A stretch of 20,809 bases of DNA from Vavraia culicis subsp. floridensis (GCF_000192795.1 NW_007360654.1:17415-38223); one strand, 5' to 3'. Counted from the first letter of the stretch, positions 1-7,716 are shown. Notes: a model not told the origin generated them from the sequence alone. A program made the numbers and translations.

Positions 1-99
1 TAATCGTAGTACGCGTACCGTACTAACATTCATGCATTTGCATGATATTAAGAAGTGCATATGAATGCAATTTTTACCTCTGTCTTTATCAATCGGTGA

Positions 100-290
100 T
101 ATCGTAAGGAATTATTACGGAAACATCATTTCTGTCAAAAATTAATTTTTAGCATTTACCAAAAATGTACAGGAGAGAGTACAACAAGAAGTGAAAGCAA
201 ATTTGAAAAAATACGTTTGCTGCGTACAATTTGACGTGTTACGTTTTATAAACAGAAATGGCATGGCTAGTAAAACATGAAGATAGTAAC
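100..290 (+). repeat. Partial copy D of the decayed coding repeat
   Basis: The best-conserved part is 244-275, which matches 13609-13640 (copy A) at 28 of 32 positions by eye. Upstream, one frame at about 151-276 reads as an open stretch ending in a TGA. A second frame gives a short run resembling the part of copy C just after its I-T-R-Q-E-L segment. The copy has stops in all frames and its 5' part would lie at or beyond the window edge. I infer a decayed, truncated family member. Confidence 0.45.
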
Positions 291-379
291 CAGGTAAAAG
301 GTACAGTGCTTATCATCAGCTGATATAGGTGAAACGAGATTGTTCAGTTGTGGAAAGGCAATAAATCAATATTTTAATA

Positions 380-720
380 CAAAGTAAAAATAGTGTAGAT
401 GGTTACCGCAACACATTTGTTGATTCATTAGCAGTTCTAACTCCGTTTATAAAACGGAACAAAATTTGATTGCCTATGAAACGATTCTTTCCTCCTTTAA
501 CATACCATGCTACGATTTTCATTCGTTTTGAATCTTTTGGTAGAGCTGATGAATTAATTCTTGTCTGGTAATTATGCTATGTTGCTTGTAAATGGTTTTG
601 AACATGTTCTAGAAAAAAGGAATTGATAACAATTTTTAGCCTCTACTCGAGGTAAAAACATAAAATAGAAATTTTGACCTTTTTCTGGAACTGGCCGATC
701 AGCTTTTGAACCGTTAATCA
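380..720 (-). repeat. Inverted copy C of the decayed coding repeat
   Basis: Read on the minus strand, this stretch aligns in order with copies A and B: a K-L-I-G-Q-F segment near 705-688, then S-I-I-T-R-Q-E-L near 580-550, then H-G-M-L-K-E near 515-495, and finally the tail at 454-424 matching the TTTTATAAACGG motif. The matching pieces fall in different frames and are separated by stops, so this is a relic. Its orientation is opposite to A, B and D. Confidence 0.5.
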
Positions 721-1288
721 TACTGATGATAACAGCAACCATGAGAAATTCTAATCATCGATAGCACAACTTTTACTTAGTGTACTTTGCTGTGCCTGAT
801 TTTCACAACGAGAGGTGCTTACATATTTTCAAATTGTGACCTTTTTGGACTGTGTCTTGGTCACAATACAGCAATTGCCCTGTAAACTTTTTCTTAGGCA
901 TTTGCAGGTGTTACATTGCGTAACACGATTTTTTGGATAAAAGTACGTTTATTCATCTTTTTACAATTACCTTGCCAGGATTAGTTTCAGCGACTCGCTA
1001 AAAAGAGAGCAAAGAAAAAATACTAAAAAAATTATTTAAAGAAAAGATAAATTTGTACGAATAAATAGACTTGTATTTCATTCTATGGACCAAAATAGCA
1101 CAGTAATGAAAGTCTGTTCCTTAGGCGCTCCTCATCTGCCCAACAAACGAACTAACACGTGACACGTCGTAGAACCGTACGTACCAATCTATGAATTACA
1201 GTGGTGTAAGGCACAACTGTGAGGAGTAAATTTGTGATTGGTTTCATGAAAAGTACGTGAACGTATTTTACAGAAAAATAAAAAAAAT

Positions 1289-1291
1289 CCC
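1289..1291 (+). promoter_or_regulatory. CCC start-proximal signal
   Basis: A CCC run ends two bases before the ATG at 1294, inside an otherwise A-rich leader. This matches the CCC-like motif reported upstream of microsporidian start codons and supports this start. Confidence 0.55.
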
Positions 1292-1293
1292 AA

Positions 1294-1710
1294 ATGAGTA
1301 ATCCTGCGTATCCACGCTCTACGACTGCAAATACCACAGTTGCACCATTCAATGGCACAGTAAAAAGCACAGAACCACTCCAAACCACGAATGCATCAAA
1401 AAATGTGCTTGGCACAGGTAATATAATGTTTATTTTCCTTGGGGTGCTTGTTGCGTTCTATATAATAATTACGAGTATATACATACTGTGTATAAAACCG
1501 TATGCTCATGAAAATGACGCTGTGAGGCAGGTGAGTAGGAAGAAAAGCAGGCGTACGGACAGGTCTCAAGAGGTGGTTGAGGGAGTGCAAACGAGTAAGA
1601 AGAAAAGCAGGCGTAGGGAAAGGTCTCAAGAGGTGGTTGAAGGAGTGCAAATAGATTTGCAGGAGGTGCCTTATGAACCACGGCCCTATGATTATGAAAC
1701 GGTGGTGTGA
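1294..1710 (+). CDS. Small single-pass membrane protein with a duplicated basic tail
   Basis: The protein is 138 residues and I do not recognise a family. Residues 1-42 are rich in Thr and Asn with three N-x-S/T sequons (N13, N20, N33). A hydrophobic segment at about 43-66 should span a membrane. The tail from 70 on is strongly basic, then acidic. Residues 81-120 are two tandem 20-residue copies, each with a K-K-S-R-R core followed by R-S-Q-E-V-V-E-G-V-Q, encoded by a 60-base direct repeat. There is no cleavable signal peptide, so a type III or Thr-rich ectodomain topology is likely. The CCC at 1289-1291 sits just before the ATG. The 5' third is A+C-rich and the 3' part G-rich, as in its right-hand neighbours. 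Real gene: likely. Function: unknown. Confidence 0.7.
   Translation: MSNPAYPRSTTANTTVAPFNGTVKSTEPLQTTNASKNVLGTGNIMFIFLGVLVAFYIIITSIYILCIKPYAHENDAVRQVSRKKSRRTDRSQEVVEGVQTSKKKSRRRERSQEVVEGVQIDLQEVPYEPRPYDYETVV
1534..1653 (+). repeat. Two 60-bp tandem copies inside the membrane-protein gene
   Basis: Units 1534-1593 and 1594-1653 are near identical and keep the reading frame. They encode the duplicated basic 20-residue motif of the cytoplasmic-side tail. Confidence 0.9.
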
Positions 1711-2387
1711 TAAGTTGGGTTGGTATGATAAACGCGTTGTTTAAGAAAAATGGTGTTGGTGCAATCGGAGTGTACGGCAAGCAGTACCTGTTAAGGGAAA
1801 GCTCTTCTTTTTACTCATCATCCTTCTTTAATAGTATTTTTATTCTTTTCGTACTCTCACATCAGAAATGAATCAACCAAAAATTCTTTTTGCAGTGTAA
1901 CAGGCGGTAGCCAAGGTAATTTTGTTTGTGTGGTGCTGTATGAGATGAATCAAGCGCACTTTTAGTTAAAAAGAGGGAAATTGATGAACGATTGCAAGGA
2001 CAAGGTGGTAATGCCTCAGAACAAGGGTGTTATGATGGGTACTACATTGCAATACACAACAATCATCTCTAACATGCTGCAGGGCTGTTCACTCGAATTG
2101 AATACTCCGCATTCCATAATCGTTACAAATCACCTTGTACGCGTAACAATGCGTGTACAGCAGGTACAATCTTTATTTCCTGTGGTATGCTAAATTATGG
2201 TAATGCTAGGGGTGGGTGTCAGATCGGTAGGTGATACCGTTAATTTGTAACTACGCAATAATAATAAAAATAATTGGTGGTAACATTAAATAATGTAAAA
2301 TGCTATTATCATCAATAACACGTAGCATTACCGTTCAACATCACCATCCATAAAAATGAATAAACCACCCCCTCATCGCACAAAGAA
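1711..2387. other. Intergenic stretch before the WD40 gene
   Basis: No supported gene. A 69-codon frame from the ATG at 1984 is open, but its composition and sequence give no reason to call it (see rejected list). The last 60 bases before 2388 are A+C-rich. Confidence 0.5.
2368..2372 (+). promoter_or_regulatory. CCCCC start-proximal signal
   Basis: A run of five C lies 15 bases upstream of the ATG at 2388 in an A+C-rich leader, fitting the microsporidian CCC-like signal. Confidence 0.5.
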
Positions 2388-4202
2388 ATGATAATTCTCA
2401 CCAACAACGACATCAACACACTAATAAAATCATACCTGTACGATGAAAAGTATTACCACACCTACTTTTCGTTTGTAAATGAAGCAGAGTGTGCCGATAG
2501 TATGCAGCACACGTTGAAAGAATTGCTTATGAAAGGGTTGCAGTTTGTTTATTTGGAGGAGTGTGGGAGAGGAGGTGGGACTAGGGTATGTGAGGTTGTG
2601 ATGGATAGGGATGAAAGGTATTTTATGGGAAAGTGTGTAGGTGTTGTTAGGGATGTGGGAAAGGTAAGTGGTGGGGAAGGAGAAGAAAAGGTGAAGAGTG
2701 GTGGGGAAGGTGAAGAAAAGGTGAAGAGTGGTGGAGAAGGGGAAGAAAAGGTGAAGAGTGGAGGAGAAGGAGAAGAAAAGGTGAAGAGTGGAGGAGAAGG
2801 AGAAGAAAAGGTGAAGAGTGGAGGAAAAGGAGAAGAAAAGATGAAGAGTGGTGGGGGAGCGATTAAGAACGTAAAGGAAGAGAAGAAGTGGTGCGATGGT
2901 ACAGCGAATCTAAAACATGACATGGTGCATAACATACGATTGGAGGATTGCATGCCATTAATTGCTCTTAAAGGCGATGAAATGGTCATAGCATACGGTG
3001 GAATGGTGGAAATTAATAAAAGGTGCTGTAGAGAGGAACATGGGAGTGCTGAGGTGGGAGAGGACGGCATGAAAGAGAATGCTTTACAGCAGAACGTTGA
3101 TGATATGAGCAATGCGGAAGGGACAGGCACAAAAGATGGTAATGAAGAGGAGGGCAGTGCTAAAGAGAGTGCTCCGTGTGAAAGTGGTCACAGCACCGTG
3201 TCAAACACCGATGAGCACGGCACACAGAGGGGTGAGCGTAAAAATACGGTCATGCCGCGCACAGCGACACTTTCGGACCAGTACAGACCGATGCATACGC
3301 ACCACGTGAACGATGTGATAACTGCCATAACATCAGCACCTACTGATGTTTATTACGGCACGTTATCGGGCAGCGTATTTACGCATGCTCGTACGTACAG
3401 AATAACACGCGCACCGATACTTTCTCTTAGGGTGTATGGTGATTCGCTGGTGTGTGCTGATAGTGAGGGTGTGGTGGGTGAATGTGGGTTGGATGGGAGG
3501 GGAAAGAAGGTGTACAAGGTGTTTGAGGGTGCGTGTTATGAAGTAGAAGTGATTGAGGGCGGGTATGTATGCGGATCTGGTGATGGAGAGGTTGTGCTCG
3601 TAAGTACTGAGGCTGTTGCTGGCAATGAAGACGGTGGTGATGACGTATCTGATGCTAACCACGGCACCAACACCGGTCATACCAACCATGTTACCGGTCC
3701 TACCGCTGACATAAGCAGTCCTAATATCACACTGCTCTACAAACACAGACTCTCCATAAATCACCTAACATCATCCCCAACCCACATAACATGCTCATCA
3801 TCCGACCACACAACCACCCTCCTCCACATCAGCTCACCATCCAAGCACGTGTACAACGATCACACAGCATCTGTAAACGCTCATCTACACCACAACCGCT
3901 TATACACCGTGTCAACCGACAAGCAAATGCTCGTGTACGACAACGAACGGCTGGTCGAACGGTATGTGCACGATGGCCCGGTGTATGCGATGGGGTACGG
4001 CGAGTGGTACGGATTGATCGGAACGGGTACGCTTGGTAAGTGCGTGTATTTTTATGATGGGCGGATCGGCATGGTTGACAGGGTGTGTGTTGGCGTGGGT
4101 GTTAGGGAAATGGTGTTTTGTGGATGGGTGGTTGGTTACTGCGGGGTTGAGGGCGGAGTTGGTGCCGTTGATGTGAGGATGATGTATAAAGGTGGGTACT
4201 GA
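2388..4202 (+). CDS. LisH/WD40-repeat protein, TBL1/SIF2-like
   Basis: The protein is 604 residues. Residues about 5-38 resemble a LisH dimerisation motif: an I-N-T-L-I-K-S-Y-L start followed by an aromatic-rich helix, as in TBL1 and yeast Sif2. Residues about 93-156 are a 10-residue tandem repeat (V-K-S-G-G-E-G-E-E-K type). A long acidic, low-complexity linker follows to about 300. From about 305 to the end, beta-propeller-like WD repeats appear, clearest near D-H-T-A-S-V-N-A-H-L and S-T-D-K-Q-M-L-V-Y-D. TBL1/Sif2 proteins are WD40 subunits of histone-deacetylase corepressor complexes in the nucleus. Membership is inferred from the LisH-plus-propeller layout, and another LisH/WD40 protein is possible. 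Base composition switches abruptly within the gene: 3721-3840 has 51 C and 5 G, while 4081-4140 has 30 G and 2 C. Confidence 0.85.
   Translation: MIILTNNDINTLIKSYLYDEKYYHTYFSFVNEAECADSMQHTLKELLMKGLQFVYLEECGRGGGTRVCEVVMDRDERYFMGKCVGVVRDVGKVSGGEGEEKVKSGGEGEEKVKSGGEGEEKVKSGGEGEEKVKSGGEGEEKVKSGGKGEEKMKSGGGAIKNVKEEKKWCDGTANLKHDMVHNIRLEDCMPLIALKGDEMVIAYGGMVEINKRCCREEHGSAEVGEDGMKENALQQNVDDMSNAEGTGTKDGNEEEGSAKESAPCESGHSTVSNTDEHGTQRGERKNTVMPRTATLSDQYRPMHTHHVNDVITAITSAPTDVYYGTLSGSVFTHARTYRITRAPILSLRVYGDSLVCADSEGVVGECGLDGRGKKVYKVFEGACYEVEVIEGGYVCGSGDGEVVLVSTEAVAGNEDGGDDVSDANHGTNTGHTNHVTGPTADISSPNITLLYKHRLSINHLTSSPTHITCSSSDHTTTLLHISSPSKHVYNDHTASVNAHLHHNRLYTVSTDKQMLVYDNERLVERYVHDGPVYAMGYGEWYGLIGTGTLGKCVYFYDGRIGMVDRVCVGVGVREMVFCGWVVGYCGVEGGVGAVDVRMMYKGGY
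2664..2855 (+). repeat. 30-bp tandem repeat in the WD40 gene linker
   Basis: Five full 30-base units start at 2691, 2721, 2751, 2781 and 2811, with a partial unit before (2664-2690) and one after (2841-2855). The period is a multiple of three and the frame is kept, giving a charged 10-residue repeat between the LisH-like region and the propeller. Confidence 0.92.
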
Positions 4203-4498
4203 TTTAGTTTTGTTGGAGAGATAGTGATATTTACGATGATACGTAGGGTTGGCACGATATGCTGATAAGCGGATTGGCACGAAGAATGTCTCACATGGGA
4301 CATTGGTAGGGACGAGCATGCACACCACGAATGGCCCAAGCACGTGTTAAACCAAACGCTCAGCGAATGCTTCCACGTACCGTGCAAGGCTGTCATCCCC
4401 AAACACACGACCATCACAACAAAACAGCCCAACCCATTCAAAGTAAAAAGTGCATTTAATACGAACCGTTCCGCTTATATACTTTAACATCCGCATAA

Positions 4499-4551
4499 TT
4501 GCATTCTTATCCGTTCATGCAACTTAAGGTTGCATTCTTAATCCTTTATGC
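4499..4551 (+). repeat. Duplicated 22-bp element upstream of HOP2
   Basis: Copy 1 at 4499-4520 and copy 2 at 4530-4551 both begin TTGCATTCTTA and end ATGC, with a small internal difference. They sit 16 to 68 bases before the start at 4567. They could be a repeated promoter element. That role is inferred from position only. Confidence 0.6.
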
Positions 4552-4559
4552 GTGTTGGA

Positions 4560-4563
4560 CCCC
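4560..4563 (+). promoter_or_regulatory. CCCC start-proximal signal deciding the HOP2 start
   Basis: CCCC lies three bases before the ATG at 4567. The internal ATG at 5048 has no such signal, which argues that translation of the whole locus starts at 4567. Confidence 0.55.
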
Positions 4564-4566
4564 TTC

Positions 4567-4968
4567 ATGCCGACTGAGAAAAAGAATGCTAAAAGGAAAA
4601 AACGTACAGTAGCGGTGAAGAAGAAGAAAGACGATGAACAAATCGAGAGTGTGGAACAGATAAGTGCACGAGGTCGGGTAGTTGATGAGGAAGGAAGTGA
4701 CAGGGATGAAACGAACAGTACTACGGACAAGGAGAATGATGAGGGTAGGGATGGGGACAGCAATAGTGATGGGGGTAGAGATGAAGATAGCGATGAGGGT
4801 GAGAACGAGGATAGCAACAGTGGCGAGAGTAAGAATGGCAGAAGAGGCATTAGAAATGGAAACGCCGTGGGTAAAGGCAAAGAGAACACGAACAACAAAA
4901 AAAGCATAAATAAAAAGAAAAGCATAAATAAAAAAAAGAAGTGCAGGAAAAGAGCAACACACGGATGA
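4567..4968 (+). CDS. Basic/acidic N-terminal part of a frame-split HOP2 gene
   Basis: This 133-residue frame starts at the ATG with a CCCC signal just upstream. An extra GTG codon 15 bases earlier is not needed. It is low-complexity: a Lys/Arg-rich start (K-K-K-K runs), a middle of Glu, Asp, Ser and Gly, then an Asn/Lys-rich end with two S-I-N-K-K-K copies. I see no domain. At 4931-4937 there is a run of seven A. Past it this frame reads only about ten unconvincing residues, while the next frame (+1) is open from 4928 and leads straight into the HOP2 winged helix. I infer that the two frames belong to one gene, broken by one extra A in the genome or assembly, or read through by slippage. As a stand-alone protein it would be an orphan. 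Confidence 0.6.
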   Translation: MPTEKKNAKRKKRTVAVKKKKDDEQIESVEQISARGRVVDEEGSDRDETNSTTDKENDEGRDGDSNSDGGRDEDSDEGENEDSNSGESKNGRRGIRNGNAVGKGKENTNNKKSINKKKSINKKKKCRKRATHG

Positions 4969-5047
4969 AAGTGATGCGCAGCCCGGTGCTACAAAGAAAC
5001 CGTCTGTCCTGTCACAAACAGAAATAGAGCAAATCGTTCTTAGCCAC

Positions 5048-5590
5048 ATGGAACTATCGTACAGACCGCATTCCATCCAAGATCTTCTGATAGCATTCAA
5101 AAATGAAATAAAAAGAGCAACGCTTGCAAGTGCGTTAGATGCATTGGTGGAAAAAGACCGTGTGATAAGCAAGCTGTACAACAAGAGTGCGGTTTACGTG
5201 TACAACTACGGCAATGCGTGTGTGAATGGTGGTGATGTACATGAAATAGAGGAACGTGTGAAGGGCGTTGAGCAAGAGATATGTGGCTTGAAAGATGGCA
5301 TAGCTCGGCTTAAGGAGTATCCGTCCGATGAGCAGTTGATGCACATGATTGTAGAGCTGAGAGAAAGAAAGGAGAGGGTACGTGCTGAGATGGATGAGAT
5401 AAGGAAAGCAGGTATTGATAAGAAGGAATATGACAGGGTCATGGGCATGTACAAGGAATTGGTTGGGATAAAGAAGTGCAGAATGGGCATTCTTAGGAAC
5501 ATCGTGGACGAGCTGTGCGAGGGGATGGGAAAAAAGAAGGGAGCGATTGTTGAAGAGTTGGGGTTGAGTGGTGAGGTACTGAAAAAGTGA
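5048..5590 (+). CDS. HOP2: HOP2 (PSMC3IP/TBPIP-like) meiotic pairing factor, main domain
   Basis: From the ATG at 5048 the protein is 180 residues, but the frame is open back to 4928 and the upstream residues (T-E-I-E-Q-I-V-L-S-H) form the first helix of the winged-helix domain, so 5048 is unlikely to be the true start. The winged helix continues through residue 55 of this frame (Y-R-P-H-S-I-Q-D-L-L, then A-L-D-A-L-V-E-K-D-R-V, then A-V-Y-V-Y-N), which matches the HOP2 pattern well. Residues about 60-150 form a heptad-like coiled coil rich in Glu, Lys and Leu, followed by a short C-terminal helical part. HOP2 pairs with MND1 and stimulates the recombinases DMC1 and RAD51 in meiotic strand exchange in the nucleus. 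Its presence suggests retained meiotic machinery. The coding strand is A+C-rich around 4980-5110 and G-rich toward the stop. Confidence 0.82.
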   Translation: MELSYRPHSIQDLLIAFKNEIKRATLASALDALVEKDRVISKLYNKSAVYVYNYGNACVNGGDVHEIEERVKGVEQEICGLKDGIARLKEYPSDEQLMHMIVELRERKERVRAEMDEIRKAGIDKKEYDRVMGMYKELVGIKKCRMGILRNIVDELCEGMGKKKGAIVEELGLSGEVLKK

Positions 5591-5983
5591 AGGATTACGT
5601 TTTTATGAAGAAGAGAAGGATTGGACGAGCATTGGTTTACCGTGGTATGAGAATAAAAGCTATGGCGGAGGGGTAGAAAATAGGCAGAGTATGCCGATTA
5701 GCAGCGCAATAGAACAAATCTGCGAGCAGTTCATGCAATCAACGTTACGTAGTGCCATAGCCGTGCATTGCATGACAGAACAGTTCATTTCTACCACGGC
5801 TAACCTTTACCAGATAGCGGCACGCTTTCCTGTACCACTCTTTGAACACGGAAGGCATGGGCATAGCCAAATACTTTTACTTTTTTACTTCCTACACCGT
5901 GTGGTACTCCTCATCCATCTCCCTTACAATCTCTTCCTCCGTAGAACTTCACAACCTTCCCATACATTAACCAACACCGATCA
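5591..5983. other. Convergent intergenic stretch between HOP2 and MBF1
   Basis: HOP2 ends from the left and MBF1 from the right, so both 3' ends face here. A plus-strand frame runs through this stretch but continues antisense across all of MBF1 and looks like a shadow. The right part is C-rich on the plus strand, which is the G-rich state seen at the 3' end of MBF1 read on its own strand. Confidence 0.5.
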
Positions 5984-6265
5984 TTACTTACCTCCCTGCA
6001 CTTTCACGCCCAAAACTCCCTCAATCATTTCAACAACACTCCTCTCAACCTCCACACCCTTCTCAGCATCCCTCACAACACCCACAGGCTTGTTAATTTT
6101 ACCTGCCAGGTCTTTCTGTGTCATCTTCATATTCTCCCTTGCATGTACAACTATCTTAGCACTCCTTGCATCCAATTTTATAAGCTTTGGTTGTTCATCT
6201 TCCTGCTTAACGCTCTTTTTCACGTGTTTCTTGATTATTAAGGGTTTTGTATCCTGTTCTGACAT
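5984..6265 (-). CDS. MBF1: Multiprotein bridging factor 1 (MBF1), transcription coactivator
   Basis: The protein is 93 residues from the ATG at 6265. An upstream ATG at 6313 would add 16 residues but lies before the CCCC signal (GGGG on the plus strand at 6268-6271), so the shorter start is preferred. The N-terminal 30 residues are Lys-rich. The helix-turn-helix (XRE/Cro-type) domain fills residues about 36-90: R-E-N-M-K-M-T-Q-K-D-L-A, then K-I-N-K-P-V-G-V-V-R-D-A-E-K-G, ending E-G-V-L-G-V-K-V-Q-G. MBF1 bridges bZIP-type activators such as Gcn4 to TBP, and in other eukaryotes also acts at collided ribosomes. The family is usually near 150 residues, so this is a shortened form that keeps the HTH and the G-V-K end. 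The thioredoxin gene lies upstream on the same strand, 317 bases away. Confidence 0.93.
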   Translation of the reverse strand: MSEQDTKPLIIKKHVKKSVKQEDEQPKLIKLDARSAKIVVHARENMKMTQKDLAGKINKPVGVVRDAEKGVEVERSVVEMIEGVLGVKVQGGK

Positions 6266-6582
6266 GAGGGGTGTGTTGTAAGTAAATTTATTTGAGGCGA
6301 TCAATTGTGACACAACAGATGGATTATTACCGTGGGGTGGTTAAGTTGTGGTAATTTTCATTTGTGTTAATGGACAGGTGATAATTTTAAGAATTTGTGT
6401 TGATGGGTAATACGTGCCTGCCCAACCACATAACTGCACCTCACCGTATTGGCATTAAATACCGTAATTGAACGCTTCACACACCACGTATTGTTCATCA
6501 TTACCAGAGTGGTTCGCCCGTAGTGCCGCATTTGAAGGAATGCTGCCAGCAAACTGGAATAAACATTTTTATTGCCATCTCC
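6266..6582. other. Intergenic stretch between MBF1 and the thioredoxin gene
   Basis: This is the leader of MBF1 and the 3' flank of the thioredoxin gene, both on the minus strand. Apart from the MBF1 start signal I see nothing in it. Confidence 0.5.
6268..6271 (-). promoter_or_regulatory. CCCC start-proximal signal of MBF1
   Basis: Read on the minus strand, CCCC lies two bases before the ATG at 6265. It lies between the two candidate starts and favours the shorter MBF1. Confidence 0.6.
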
Positions 6583-6927
6583 TCACAGCTCCCTCTCATC
6601 CGTTCCCTCCACAAACCGTTCAAACTCATCCACATACATCAACCCGCTCCTATCCCTAACAACCGCACACTCCTCATCCAAAACACAGCAGTAAGGCACG
6701 GCACGCACACCAAAATGCTTCATAAGCTCGACATTCTCACGCACATCAATGTTCACCAGCGCAATATCACGGCCTTTGTACTTTTTTAGTTCTTCTGCCA
6801 TTATTTTGCATGGATTGCAGAATGGTGCTGTGAACTTTAGGATTAAAGGCTTTTTCATTGATTTTGCGGCTGTTTTTAGATCGAGCAGGGATGCAATTGT
6901 GGATATTTGCTGTATTTCTGCGGACAT
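6583..6927 (-). CDS. Thioredoxin-like protein with a CNPC active site
   Basis: The protein is 114 residues from the ATG at 6927. The thioredoxin fold is evident: strand P-L-I-L-K-F-T-A-P-F, active site C37-N-P-C40 followed by K-I-M, strand I-A-L-V-N-I-D-V, and the cis-proline loop at V76-P77. The usual W-C-G-P-C is F-C-N-P-C here, so the Trp and Gly are replaced. Two extra adjacent cysteines (C79, C80) directly follow the cis-proline loop. It should reduce disulphides in the cytosol. An ATG at 7017 would add 30 residues with a hydrophobic start (I-F-Y-I-T-A-L-I-F), which could target the secretory path, but the CCCC signal (GGGG at 6935-6938) lies between the two starts and supports the cytosolic form. 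In the first 60 coding bases I count 18 C and 8 G, and in the last 58 bases 3 C and 26 G. Confidence 0.9.
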   Translation of the reverse strand: MSAEIQQISTIASLLDLKTAAKSMKKPLILKFTAPFCNPCKIMAEELKKYKGRDIALVNIDVRENVELMKHFGVRAVPYCCVLDEECAVVRDRSGLMYVDEFERFVEGTDEREL

Positions 6928-6934
6928 TTGCTTT

Positions 6935-6938
6935 GGGG
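6935..6938 (-). promoter_or_regulatory. CCCC start-proximal signal of the thioredoxin gene
   Basis: Read on the minus strand, CCCC lies seven bases before the ATG at 6927. A longer frame starting at 7017 would have to read through it. Confidence 0.6.
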
Positions 6939-7136
6939 TGTGGGAATTAGGGATATTTTTATTTGGAAGGAACTGAGAACAGGTGAAGATAAGAGCAGTG
7001 ATGTAGAAGATAGGCATAAATGAGAGTGCTGATGTGGAGGAAAGGTAGGAAAAATATTTTGTTTGTTGTTGACAGCACGCTTATCACCTTCCCATAGCAC
7101 CTGAACAAAGATGAACGTGTGGGGTACATTGGTGTG

Positions 7137-7251
7137 AAGGAAGAGCTAAGACAGGGTGAATGGAGAGCTAAGACAGGATGGAGGGAGAGCTAAAACAGGG
7201 TGAAGGGAGAGCTAAGACAGGGTGAATGGAGAGCTAAGACAGGATGGAGAA
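7137..7251. repeat. Five-copy 22-bp non-coding tandem repeat
   Basis: The core AGAGCTAA (AGAGCTAAGACAGG in most units) begins at 7142, 7164, 7186, 7208 and 7230, an exact 22-base period. Units differ at a few positions (for example AAAACAGG in the third). The period is not a multiple of three and no frame is open through it, so it is a non-coding minisatellite in the intergenic stretch. Confidence 0.9.
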
Positions 7252-7712
7252 AAGGCAAAGAATTAAATACGAAGTAAAGGTACGATGAACATAAACGTAA
7301 TGAACCGGTAAAAATTAGAAAATGAATTGCAGATAAATAATTTTTGATGAATAAGATGAGCACGTGTTGATGTAGGAAATGCGAACGGGTAGAGCTGCAT
7401 AAAGAGCACCGGTTTAAAATGCGTTAGTTCACCGTTTATTTACGGAACGTATGCTATCGAACGGTTTTTACACGTGGTGAAACAGCAGTAAATTAATTTG
7501 GTGTGGTTACTTCGGTACTTTTGAGCTGTTGGGTGGTGTGGATGGAAGAGAATGAGCATTTGTGGGGTGGTTAGCGGTGTTACGGATCATCAATGTAATG
7601 GTACGTAACAATGAATCGTTATACTGCACCGATCAGATCGTATCTACGGGTAAACCATCAGCACGACCATTTCATGGCTGCGCACTCCTCAAAAATTTTC
7701 ATTTTTTTTGAT

Positions 7713-7716
7713 CCCC
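7713..7716 (+). promoter_or_regulatory. CCCC start-proximal signal of eS12
   Basis: CCCC lies 12 bases before the ATG at 7729. It excludes the in-frame TTG at 7708 as a start. Confidence 0.55.

Larger units (their letters stand above)
1..1293. other. Gene-poor left edge
   Basis: A+T-rich stretch with no supported gene. It holds two diverged copies of the dispersed coding-like repeat described below, a plus-strand copy ending near 290 and a minus-strand copy at about 380-720, so the two face each other tail to tail. From about 780 to 1290 I see nothing beyond A+T-rich sequence. Confidence 0.6.
4203..4566. other. Intergenic stretch between the WD40 gene and HOP2
   Basis: No supported gene. 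The part at 4330-4445 is A+C-rich on the plus strand. The last 70 bases contain two copies of a 22-base direct repeat and the CCCC signal of the next gene. Confidence 0.5.

Noticed and set aside
1984..2193. 69-codon plus-strand frame with a GGG run nearby
   Set aside because: Short, no domain and no hydrophobic or repeat pattern. GGG nine bases away is weak support alone.
4136..4441. 101-codon minus-strand frame after the WD40 gene
   Set aside because: Runs antisense into the WD40 3' end, is low-complexity and shows no start signal.
5691..6281. 196-codon plus-strand open frame
   Set aside because: Its second half is antisense to all of MBF1, a certain gene, and its translation there is the low-complexity mirror of it. 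No start signal and no recognisable motif in the first half.
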